A DNA stretch of 33,782 bases from NCBI GenBank assembly GCA_964511065.1, contig CAZEEG010000064.1, positions 1 to 33,782 on the forward strand, given 5' to 3'. Position 1 is the first letter of the stretch, and each line of letters starts with the position of its first letter. Below, piece by piece: positions 1-7,069 of this stretch. Both the position numbers and the translations under genes were made by a program. The notes under the pieces are model-generated. The model was not told where the DNA came from and searched no databases. It was given only the letters and a program-made list of their open reading frames with translations. The stretch comes from CALBRZ01 sp964511065. Lineage in GTDB: Bacteria > Planctomycetota > Planctomycetia > Pirellulales > S012-138.

Positions 1-1131
1 CAGCAAACACCTGTTCGGGAATCTTGGGATCAACGCTCGTTTGACAACTCCCCCAGGCTTTTCGCAGTCTTCCACGCCCTTCAACGTCTTCTGACGCCAA
101 GACATCCCCCATGCGCCCTTGGTAGCTTGACCAACGGTAATCCAGCCCTCTCCAAAACAGAGACAGCTTGATCCCGCGGCAAACTCCCACCCGCCGGCTC
201 ACACCGACAGGTGAGTAACGATTGATCCATTTCCAACGACCACAACTCGCTGCCGCCGCTCCGACCAGGCCACCCTCCCGAAAGAAAGAAGCCCGCCCGA
301 AAGCGGAAACAACAACCGTGGCCGCGGCGCTCTCATTGGTCCACCGGCAAACACCGCTTAACGCGGCACTTGCCGTAAGATGCCACTCTACCACAACCAA
401 ATTGCCAAAGATCAAAATCGCCTGCGGTCTTCCGCAGACACCAACCAGAAAAACCTCTTTGCACGGCGGCAATTACCGCTGGCCTTTGGCCTCCTGACTG
501 GCCTCGCTCACACGCGAGACAGGGAAGTATATAGATGTCCGTTTCGCGTGTCAAAGGGCCTCGAAGGGAATTTTTTAAAATCCTTCGACAGCTCAGAAAC
601 CCCGTAAATCACGACGCTTCTGGCCCCCTCAGACGCGCGGCCCCACAGGGGAGCCGAACACCTCTTCGTAAGTTTGCCCGACAAAGCTTCAACCTGCAAG
701 GGCCTCAACTTCAGGGGCAAACTACGGCGACTCACCAGTCGGCTGACCGATGAGTCGCGAGCCACTCATTCAACCACGATGACGCCTTGGCGTCAACAGG
801 GTCGAGCAAGATTTGGCCGAATCCCTGGGCTGCCTCCGTTCCCTACCGGCCTAAGCCGCCTCGGGCACACGTGCGCCCCGACCAAACCATACGATGGGGC
901 GAGTGTTTGGTTCGGCCGCACAGCCCGCAAAGCTACAGTAAAATCGTACGAATCGCGGGGTTTACCGCGGCCGACGCCCCGATCGGGTGGCGGCGCATGC
1001 CGCAGTGGGGCCAAGAATCCGCCCTGAACGGGGGCGGACAATCCGCATTACGAGATGGTCCCTGCGACAGGCGTCCTTCGCGGTGGGCAAGTTGACAGGG
1101 ATTCTTGCCAAGGACTTGACCGCAGTGGTCG
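1..1131. other. Long gene-poor region at the left edge
   Basis: Only short, mutually overlapping reading frames occur here. They are rich in Arg, Pro and Ser, contain no recognisable domain, and lack a consistent ribosome-binding site. I saw no tRNA or rRNA signature. Two structured elements stand out: an imperfect hairpin at 510-551 and an AT-rich palindrome at 561-588. The region lies downstream of the minus-strand ACT gene, so it may hold its terminator or an unrecognised RNA. A gene running in from the left cannot be excluded, but none is visible. Confidence 0.5.
561..588. repeat. AT-cored inverted repeat
   Basis: TCGAAGG (561-567) pairs perfectly with CCTTCGA (582-588). After a two-base bulge the core continues as ATTTT/AAAAT around a two-base loop, giving about 12 paired bases. 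It sits just right of a second hairpin (ACACGCGA 510-517 with TCGCGTGT 544-551, plus an inner GACA/TGTC pairing). There is no U-tract after the stem on either strand, so a standard intrinsic terminator is not supported. Confidence 0.4.
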
Positions 1132-1620
1132 CTATTCGTCGTTCAGGTCCTGCTCGCTCACGATCGCGAATCCCTTGGCGGCGAGCGTCTCCATGGCGAC
1201 ATCGGGATTATCCACCTTCAGAGCAACCACTGGCCGGCCATTGCTTCGCGCAAGCAGTGGATACGTCTGCTGGATATTCACCTCGGCCTGCAACAAAGCC
1301 GTGCAAACCCGGAGCAACGGTTGCGGACTCTCTGGCAGTTCAACTCCGATCAGATCGGTTTCGATCAGCGCCAGGCCAGCCCGTTCCAGGATTTCGCGTC
1401 CCTGCTCGGGATGGCTCAGTACCAGGCGGAGAAAAGCACACTCGGTGGCTTCGTGGATGGATAAGGCCACCACGCGAACCTGGCTGCCTTCAAACCGCCG
1501 CACCACGTCGAGCAGTTGCCCGACCCGGTTCTCAAGAAAGACAGTGAACTGCCGCAAACAGGGCCAATTCCGTCCCCGCATGGTAGAGAAATCGGTGCCC
1601 GAACCTTGCCCGACACTCAT
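1132..1620 (-). CDS. Tandem ACT-domain protein
   Basis: A 162-residue protein in which two ACT-like folds can be read: one from about residue 22 (QFTVFLENRVGQLLDVV, the usual start of an ACT strand-helix unit) and a second from about 95, near the leucine-rich LLRVCTALLQAEVNIQQTY segment region. ACT domains bind amino acids and often act as regulatory modules. This one carries no catalytic domain, so it is probably a stand-alone sensor or a regulatory subunit like those of acetolactate synthase. The ATG at 1620 is preferred because a GGGGGA stretch lies about seven bases upstream; the internal Met14 has no such site. It is separated from ligD by 164 bp on the same strand. The ligand and partner are unknown. 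Confidence 0.85.
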   Translation of the reverse strand: MSVGQGSGTDFSTMRGRNWPCLRQFTVFLENRVGQLLDVVRRFEGSQVRVVALSIHEATECAFLRLVLSHPEQGREILERAGLALIETDLIGVELPESPQPLLRVCTALLQAEVNIQQTYPLLARSNGRPVVALKVDNPDVAMETLAAKGFAIVSEQDLNDE

Positions 1621-1784
1621 AGCGTATTCCCCCGGCGGATGCTTCCTTCAGACCCATGTTGCGCCGGGCGGATTTCAACCTCGACGCCGCACCGTAACAA
1701 TAGAACATTCAGCAACTTAAGTCAACGGCTGCCCATCGGTGGCAGGCCTGGATCGTGGCCCATTGTCAGCCTGTCGCCCCCGTG

Positions 1785-4487
1785 CTATCGGACGAGCGAT
1801 TCCACCTTTTGGCGCACGGCCTTGGTCAGACGTTGGCGCGTGCCATGGAAGGTTTCCCAGGGATCGCCAAACTGCTGCAAACGCTGCCTGAGATTGCCCA
1901 CGTGGTACTGGCCGGAACTCTCCAAGGCCTCCAATTCATCCCAATTTAACGGCGTGGCGACGGGGGCTCGCGGCCGGCTTCGCGTCGAGTAGGAGGCAAT
2001 CGAAGTCGCCCCGCGCGTGTTGCGAAAGTAGTCGATAAACACTTTGCCCGACCGCAGTTGCTTGCGCATCGTCGCCACGTACTGCTTGGGAGCCGCCCGG
2101 ACCAGCCCCTGCGCCACCTGCTGGGCGAAACGGCTTGTGTCGTCCCAAGAGGTGCGGCGGTCGATGGGCACCACCACATGCAGGCCCTTGCCGCCAGTGG
2201 TCCGCAGGAACGACTTCAATCCCAGTTCTTCCAGAACGGTTCGCACATCCCGGGCGGCTTGTTTGACCTGTTGCCACGGCACCCCTTCGCCGGGATCCAG
2301 GTCGAAGACCACCATCTCGGGCCGCTCCAACCGATCGGCCCTGGCGCTCCAGGGATGCATTTCCAACACTCCCATCTGCACCAGCGAGATCAGGCCCGGC
2401 AGATCGTCGATCAGCACGTAGAGGCCGGAGCCTTTTTTCTCGCGCACCTCGACGTGTTTTACCGCCTCGGGCAGCGACGGGGTCCAGTGCTTTTGATAGA
2501 AGCACGCTTGGTCGGCACCTTCGGGGCAGCGCACCAGCGTGAGGGGCCGGTCCACCACGTAAGGCAGCACCCAATCGGCGATTGACTCGTAGAACTGGGC
2601 CAAGTCCGCCTTGGTAATGCCTACCGTTGGATAGAGCACGCGATCGGGGTTCGTCAGGCGTACCCCGGCCACGGTAACCTCTTGCGGCTTCGCAGAACGG
2701 CGTTTGCCCTGGGGTGATGAAGCGCGGCCATCGCCGCCTCCGGTCTTCTTGGCCGCTTTGGAAGCCGCGCCGCGGCCTCGCTGCGATTCCCGTTTCGTAG
2801 GCGAAGGATGACCGTTGCTGGAAGAGTTTACAGGTCGTTCGAGCACCACCTCTGGAGCCTCCTTATCTTCGCGCAAGCCTTGGAAGGAAGCGTGGCGGAG
2901 CACGCCGTCGCTGGTCCAGCCGCCGAATGCCACTTCGGCCACCAGCACCGGTTCCACCCACGTGGCCCCACGGGCGGCGGCGCGCGGCGGAGGCGGCTCA
3001 AAGGGACACTCGTCGCGCCGCAGGGTTTTGAGACGGTGACCCAACTGGCGGAGCGATTGCTGGGTGAAACCGGTGCCCACGCGGCCGCAGTAGACAAGCC
3101 TTGGGCCATTGCAGTAGCCCAGCAGCAGCGAGCCGAAATCGGTCCGTGAACCTTGCGGCTGTGTATAGCCGGCGATGACAAATTCTTGCCGGCCCTGGCA
3201 TTTGAGCTTCCGCCAATCCGACGACCGTCCCTGCCGGTACGGAGCCGTGGCCCGCTTCGATACGACGCCTTCCAGCCCATGCTCGCACGCCTGGCTGCGG
3301 AACGCGGCCCCTTGGCCGGTGACATGGTCGCTGTAGCGTACCGCGCCGGCATTGCCGGGGTCGTGAGCCAGCAGGAGCTTGGCCAACACCTGCTTGCGGT
3401 TGAGCAGCGGCGTTTGCCGGAGATCATGCCCTAACAGGAACGGGGCATCGAATACGTAATACACCAAGTGGCCGTTGCGGCCCTGACGCAGCGAGTTCTG
3501 CAGCTTCTGAAAGTGCGGGACACCGTGTTCATCGAGGGCGACCAATTCGCCATCCAGAATGCTTCCCGGCAGGTTCAACTGGGCGATGGCCTCGGCCGTG
3601 GCCGCAAAGCGGTCGGTCCAATCCAGGCCACGCCGGGTGACCAGGCGAACTCGGTCGCCGTCGATCCAGGCCAAGAGGCGGTAACCATCGAACTTAAGCT
3701 CGTGCAGCCAGTCGTCGCCGCTGGGCGCCTCCGCGGTGAGCGTGGCCAGTTGGGGTACCAGATCATCGGGAAGCGTGGCCGCGACCGCGCCAGCAAGCCC
3801 CTTCAAAGTCTTGACCAGGGCCTGGATGTCTGGCCGCGTGGCCGACGGTTTGGCCTGCTGCTTACCGTGGCCCGGCCCCGGGCGGCGTGCCTGTCCCGCC
3901 GGGCGGCTGACATCCCAGCGGCGGTCGGCATCGGCGGCGATTTCATCGAGCGTGCGGCCGGTCAGCACGCTGTCGGGCTGGCGGCGCGTCAGGCGGTACT
4001 TGTCGCCGGGAACGGCATCGCCATCGCGCTTCTTCATCAGCAACCAGTTCTGGCCTTCCTCGCCCCGCATCCGCACCAGGGCCCAGCGCCCGCGCAGCTT
4101 CTCTCCCGCTAAGCGAAACTTGAGGTTGCCGCGGCGATAGCCGGCCCGGGGATCGCCCTCGGGCTGCCAGATGCCGCGATCCCACACCATCACGGTGCCG
4201 CCGCCGTACTCGCCCTGCGGAATGATGCCTTCAAAGGTGGCGTACTCCAGCGGGTGATCTTCAACCTGTATGGCCAGCGATTTGACCGCCGGATCGAGGC
4301 TGGGGCCCTTGGGCACGGCCCAGCTCAATAGCACACCGTCGAGTTCCAGGCGGAAGTCGTAGTGCATCTGCCGTGCGGCATGCTTCTGCACCACGAACTG
4401 CCAATGGCCGATTGCACGTTGTGCGCCGCCCGACGGTTCGGCCGTCTTGGAGAAATCCCGTTTGCGTCGGTACGTTTCCAGGGCCAT
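1785..4487 (-). CDS. ligD: ATP-dependent DNA ligase D, phosphoesterase-ligase-polymerase
   Basis: A complete 900-residue LigD, the multifunctional enzyme of bacterial non-homologous end joining. Domain order is 3'-phosphoesterase (about 20-180), ATP-dependent ligase (about 235-550) and primase-like polymerase (about 600-890), the Pseudomonas arrangement rather than the mycobacterial one. The phosphoesterase keeps H36, H42, D44, R46 and H78, with the same spacing as the metal and catalytic residues I recall for the P. aeruginosa enzyme. The ligase has the nucleotidyl lysine K265 in ELKFDGYR, and later motifs EGVVSKR (406-412) and WRKLK (425-429). The polymerase has the DLD metal pair (D729, D731). 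A basic, low-complexity linker (about 555-602) joins ligase and polymerase. The gene starts 21 nt after a DksA-family gene, suggesting one transcript. No ku gene lies in the window, so the usual end-binding partner must be encoded elsewhere. Confidence 0.97.
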   Translation of the reverse strand: MALETYRRKRDFSKTAEPSGGAQRAIGHWQFVVQKHAARQMHYDFRLELDGVLLSWAVPKGPSLDPAVKSLAIQVEDHPLEYATFEGIIPQGEYGGGTVMVWDRGIWQPEGDPRAGYRRGNLKFRLAGEKLRGRWALVRMRGEEGQNWLLMKKRDGDAVPGDKYRLTRRQPDSVLTGRTLDEIAADADRRWDVSRPAGQARRPGPGHGKQQAKPSATRPDIQALVKTLKGLAGAVAATLPDDLVPQLATLTAEAPSGDDWLHELKFDGYRLLAWIDGDRVRLVTRRGLDWTDRFAATAEAIAQLNLPGSILDGELVALDEHGVPHFQKLQNSLRQGRNGHLVYYVFDAPFLLGHDLRQTPLLNRKQVLAKLLLAHDPGNAGAVRYSDHVTGQGAAFRSQACEHGLEGVVSKRATAPYRQGRSSDWRKLKCQGRQEFVIAGYTQPQGSRTDFGSLLLGYCNGPRLVYCGRVGTGFTQQSLRQLGHRLKTLRRDECPFEPPPPRAAARGATWVEPVLVAEVAFGGWTSDGVLRHASFQGLREDKEAPEVVLERPVNSSSNGHPSPTKRESQRGRGAASKAAKKTGGGDGRASSPQGKRRSAKPQEVTVAGVRLTNPDRVLYPTVGITKADLAQFYESIADWVLPYVVDRPLTLVRCPEGADQACFYQKHWTPSLPEAVKHVEVREKKGSGLYVLIDDLPGLISLVQMGVLEMHPWSARADRLERPEMVVFDLDPGEGVPWQQVKQAARDVRTVLEELGLKSFLRTTGGKGLHVVVPIDRRTSWDDTSRFAQQVAQGLVRAAPKQYVATMRKQLRSGKVFIDYFRNTRGATSIASYSTRSRPRAPVATPLNWDELEALESSGQYHVGNLRQRLQQFGDPWETFHGTRQRLTKAVRQKVESLVR

Positions 4488-4508
4488 GGCGGCTTCGAAG
4501 TTTGACCG

Positions 4509-4880
4509 TTATCCTTCGCCTCCTTGGGCCTCGGTTTCGCGGGCGCATTGAATGCAAACGGGCGTTTGGGGTAGGGCATCCAGGCGAGCTTCGCCGATTT
4601 CCTTCTCGCACCGCACGCAGATGCCGTAGCTGCCGGTGCGAATCCGCTCCAAGGCGCCATTCACCTCGTCCAATTCTTGCCGCAAGGTCTGGCTCACGGC
4701 CACCGAGGCATCAAAACCCTCGCTCGCGTGATCGCCTGTGTGGTTGGGAACGTTGGACAATTCGCCGGGGATGTTGACCTGTTGAGCCGTGGCTTCTTCG
4801 TTTCGCTCAATCTCGATCTCCAACCGGGCTTGCATTGCCAACAGGCGATCACGGAGCTGGTCGAACTGGGCCGTTTTCAT
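4509..4880 (-). CDS. TraR/DksA-family C4 zinc-finger protein upstream of ligD
   Basis: A 123-residue protein with an N-terminal helical region (1-82) and a C-terminal four-cysteine zinc finger: C88-x2-C91 and C109-x2-C112, flanked by GSYGIC and PVCIQC, typical of the TraR/DksA family. Family members bind RNA polymerase through the secondary channel and tune transcription. The acidic DxxDA coiled-coil tip that DksA uses is not evident; the corresponding region reads NHTGDHASEGFDAS, closer to the shorter DksA-like proteins of unknown role. The stop lies 21 nt before the ligD start on the same strand, so co-transcription is likely. That could link end joining to transcription, but this is inference only. 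Confidence 0.9.
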   Translation of the reverse strand: MKTAQFDQLRDRLLAMQARLEIEIERNEEATAQQVNIPGELSNVPNHTGDHASEGFDASVAVSQTLRQELDEVNGALERIRTGSYGICVRCEKEIGEARLDALPQTPVCIQCARETEAQGGEG

Positions 4881-4939
4881 GGTGAGTCTTCCTGAATGCC
4901 ATCAATGGATTTCATCATCTTCGTTCGTGGGGGGGCCTG

Positions 4940-5052
4940 GAGCGTTTGCTCAACCGCCGTAAGGCGGAGGCACGCAGTGGTTGGTTCGCCAGGTGATCCA
5001 GCGCTCCCCGCGCCCGGGGGCCACATTTGGCCCCTCGCTCCGCTATAGCGGA
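4940..5052 (-). other. Hairpin-rich spacer downstream of the phosphatase gene
   Basis: Several small dyads follow one another: GAGC/GCTC around GTTT (about 4940-4951), CCGCC/GGCGG around a GTAA tetraloop (4954-4967), a GGGGCC/GGCCCC type stem near 5016-5034, and the perfect 14-base palindrome TCCGCTATAGCGGA (5039-5052). On the minus strand they follow the phosphatase stop and precede the DksA-family gene. They could terminate or process that transcript, though none has a U-tract. Confidence 0.35.
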
Positions 5053-5106
5053 CAGGTCTGGAACAACGGATCGGTTCTGGCGCCGCCGGCTCAAAGCATC
5101 CATGCC

Positions 5107-5541
5107 TTAATGGCTGTCGACATACTGCTCGACAAATTTCTGAATCTCCGGGTGATTGCATTCGAAGCCGGCCTGCTTGGCCTGCTGCAGGGTTTCCTTG
5201 CCGGACCACCCTTGCTCCACCGCGCAATGCATCATGGCAAACGCGCCCGCCCTGGTACCCTTGGCGCAATGGACGAAGACGGGCCGCTCGAGCGCGGCCA
5301 GAAACTGGCGGAAATCGTCCACCTGCTCGGGCCGCATTTGATCGGTCAGCACGGGCAGGTGGACGTATTCCATGCCCTGGTTGCGCACCAGCTTCGCTTC
5401 GTTCTCCGGAGCCAGCGATTCGTCTTCCTCGTTGCTGACGCGGAGGTTGATGACGGTCCGGATGCCCTGGCTGGCGAGCTGTTCAAACTCCTCGGCCTTG
5501 GGCTGCGGCCCCACGTAGATGCCGGCGCTAATCTGTTTCAT
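5107..5541 (-). CDS. TIGR01244-like (beta-lactamase-hydrolase-like) phosphatase domain protein
   Basis: The likely product is 144 residues starting at the ATG at 5541 (MKQISAGIYVGPQP). The frame is open much further upstream, but that part is not protein-like. The sequence matches the small dual-specificity-phosphatase-like family seen alone or fused to beta-lactamase-like hydrolases and sulfide quinone reductase systems. An early Q-P segment is followed by GIRTVINLR (about 26-34), then the active-site loop HCAKGTR with C92 and R97. The loop is C-x4-R rather than the classical C-x5-R, which I believe is usual for this family. Substrate is unknown; neighbours include a rhodanese at 6356, hinting at sulfur or stress chemistry. 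A GTG six codons upstream is an alternative start; no clear ribosome-binding site distinguishes them. Confidence 0.85.
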   Translation of the reverse strand: MKQISAGIYVGPQPKAEEFEQLASQGIRTVINLRVSNEEDESLAPENEAKLVRNQGMEYVHLPVLTDQMRPEQVDDFRQFLAALERPVFVHCAKGTRAGAFAMMHCAVEQGWSGKETLQQAKQAGFECNHPEIQKFVEQYVDSH

Positions 5542-5666
5542 CTGGGTTTCAGTCGTCACGGGAGGCAATCCTTTCAAACAGGTCCGAATGGTTGGTTGGT
5601 GGCCGGCCCATCGCAGGTTTTTGGGACAGGTCGCACCAGCAGGCGCATGCCACGTTACGCATGGAC

Positions 5667-5933
5667 CTAGTGATCGCGGCTGCGTTCGGGCTGCGGACCA
5701 TGCCAAACGATGTTGGCATGCTGCTCGATGGCATGGCGGACGGCTTCGGCCCCGGCGCCAGTGGGAACTTCTTCCAGCAGTTTCGCAAACTGCGGCGCTA
5801 TCAAGTGCCATTCCGCCTGGTCGTATTGAACATGAACCAGGTCCTCGACGGCCGGTTCAAAGCTACGGTCCTCGCGGACTGAAAATTCCGAAGCTGCTAT
5901 CCGCCGTAGCTGTGACTTGATTCGCTCCAGCAT
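5667..5933 (-). CDS. Small hypothetical protein, 88 residues
   Basis: I do not recognise a family. The ATG at 5933 is chosen because AAGGAAGAG lies a few bases upstream, a good ribosome-binding site; the longer open frame above it is Pro/Arg-rich and unlikely to be translated. The product is soluble, begins with a basic helix (LERIKSQLRRIA), and then looks like a compact alpha/beta fold with acidic patches, ending in a charged tail. It has no signal peptide, membrane segment or cysteine. It lies 125 bp upstream of the phosphatase gene on the same strand and diverges from the rhodanese gene, so the pair may form a small unit. Confidence 0.6.
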   Translation of the reverse strand: MLERIKSQLRRIAASEFSVREDRSFEPAVEDLVHVQYDQAEWHLIAPQFAKLLEEVPTGAGAEAVRHAIEQHANIVWHGPQPERSRDH

Positions 5934-6355
5934 GGTGTCTCTTCCTTCACCGGGGGGAAGTGCGGCAAGCGCACGCCGTGGCATGAGGCCCTGGGCGGCC
6001 CAAGCACCCGAAAGTGGTTGTGCAGGTGCTGTGCCAACCGGTTGTGAAGCGTCCCGAATCGGCCGTTTCCCGTCGCAGGTATGTGCCATTTCGTCGCCCT
6101 CCGCACCACGACCGCAGGGGAATACGGCCCCAGGGGAATGCGGAGTCGCCGTCTCACCGTCGGTGTGATCGTTCGGCAAGCCGTGTCATACCGGGCAAGT
6201 AGCCCTCACGCGAAGCCGCGGGCACAAGGCGGCAACCGCCTCGATCCGTGCCCCCGGTTACCCCCCGGCCACGTTGGCACAGTGTTTGCCCCCGTTGAGT
6301 CGCTTAGAAGTCAGGAGCGTGTAACACAATTTGCCCCGTACCCAGGAGATGAGTG
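5934..6355. other. Divergent intergenic region with promoter signals
   Basis: This 422-base gap separates the minus-strand 88-aa gene from the plus-strand rhodanese gene. No reading frame in it is convincing. It contains the sigma-54-like promoter at 6275-6289 for the rhodanese gene. A minus-strand TGGCAC/TGC pair near 6073-6086 has spacing one base too short and was not accepted. Binding sites for a sigma-54 activator could lie in the remaining upstream sequence, but I could not identify a clear repeat pair. Confidence 0.45.
6275..6289 (+). promoter_or_regulatory. Candidate sigma-54 (-24/-12) promoter for the rhodanese gene
   Basis: The sequence TGGCACAGTGTTTGC matches the sigma-54 consensus TGGCAC-N5-TTGC at every fixed position, with GG (6276-6277) and GC (6288-6289) exactly one canonical interval apart. 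Transcription would begin about 12 bases downstream, near 6300, leaving a leader of about 55 bases before the ATG at 6356. This is the only hit with correct spacing that I found on either strand. Sigma-54 promoters need an enhancer-binding activator; none is encoded in the window. Confidence 0.55.
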
Positions 6356-6694
6356 ATGCAGAAGATTACGGCCGAGGAACTGAAACAAAAGCAGGAACGC
6401 GGCGAGGACTTCTTGTTGATCAACACGCTTTCAGAAGATGCGTTCGACGAAACCCACATCCCGGGCGCCATCAACATTCCGCAGCAGAGCGATGACTTCG
6501 TTCAGCGTGTGGAACAGCGTGCGGGCTCGAAGGACAAGCCCATCGTGGTGTACTGCGCCAAGAAGGATTGCACCTCGTCGCTGCAGGCCGCTGAGAAGTT
6601 GGAAGCGGCCGGATTCCGCAACGTGATGGACTTTGAAGGCGGGGCCGACGAGTGGAAGTCGGCAGGCATGGAACTGGTCTCGCACGGTGCCTGA
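6356..6694 (+). CDS. Single-domain rhodanese-like sulfurtransferase
   Basis: A 112-residue stand-alone rhodanese domain. It shows the usual landmarks: an acidic early helix, the strand FLLINTLSEDAF, the HIPGAINIP signature (about 34-42), the strand PIVVYC with candidate persulfide cysteine C67, and a loop CAKKDC that contributes a second cysteine C72. Rhodanese domains transfer sulfane sulfur to acceptors such as thiols. The ATG at 6356 is preferred: AGGAG at 6344-6348 is about seven bases away; a GTG one codon earlier is possible. It is monocistronic, framed by a sigma-54-like promoter and a strong intrinsic terminator, so it probably responds to a specific signal. Physiological acceptor unknown. 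Confidence 0.92.
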   Translation: MQKITAEELKQKQERGEDFLLINTLSEDAFDETHIPGAINIPQQSDDFVQRVEQRAGSKDKPIVVYCAKKDCTSSLQAAEKLEAAGFRNVMDFEGGADEWKSAGMELVSHGA

Positions 6695-6801
6695 ACGCCG
6701 CTGGGGACATCCATAGCGCCCAGCACTTTAGGCGCACGGCGCTTATTGGAGAACGGCGTCATTCCGTGCCGCCGCCACACAACCTGCCAGCCACAGGCCA
6801 G

Positions 6802-6832
6802 GGGCGCGCTGCCTGGGCAGCGCGCCCTTTTT
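6802..6832 (+). terminator. Intrinsic terminator after the rhodanese gene
   Basis: GGGCGCGCTGC (6802-6812) pairs perfectly with GCAGCGCGCCC (6817-6827) around the loop CTGG, and five T residues follow directly (6828-6832). An 11-bp GC-only-type stem with a U-tract is a textbook Rho-independent terminator. It lies about 110 bases after the rhodanese stop codon. Confidence 0.88.
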
Positions 6833-7069
6833 GCTGCGCACGCTTCGCCACACGAACGCTTGATGGCCGATGGTGGTCGATCGCGGGTTACGGCCGCGTG
6901 CACGGTTGGAGCGCCTTTCGCCGGGGGGTGCGGGCGACCCAATCACTGGCTTCTCCAGCCGGTCCGCGGGGACTATCATGGGGGGACCATCCAACACGGG
7001 CCTGGCCAGCAGCGCTACCAACGCCTCGCCGGCTGCGCCCACCCTACGTTCTAACCGCACGTCAGCGCC
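6833..7069. other. Spacer upstream of the PVC heme-protein gene
   Basis: Together with 6695-6801 this makes a 375-base gap. Beyond the terminator I see no gene and no confident promoter. The overlapping plus and minus frames through it are shadows with poor composition. Confidence 0.4.

Noticed and set aside
205..225. GGTGAGTAACG-like string resembling 16S rRNA
   Set aside because: Only about ten bases match; no surrounding rRNA structure is present.
508..765. 85-aa minus-strand frame in the left-end gap
   Set aside because: No domain, no ribosome-binding site, and it crosses the palindrome at 561-588.
6073..6086. Second sigma-54-like site on the minus strand upstream of the 88-aa gene
   Set aside because: The GG-to-GC interval is one base too short, which normally abolishes sigma-54 recognition.
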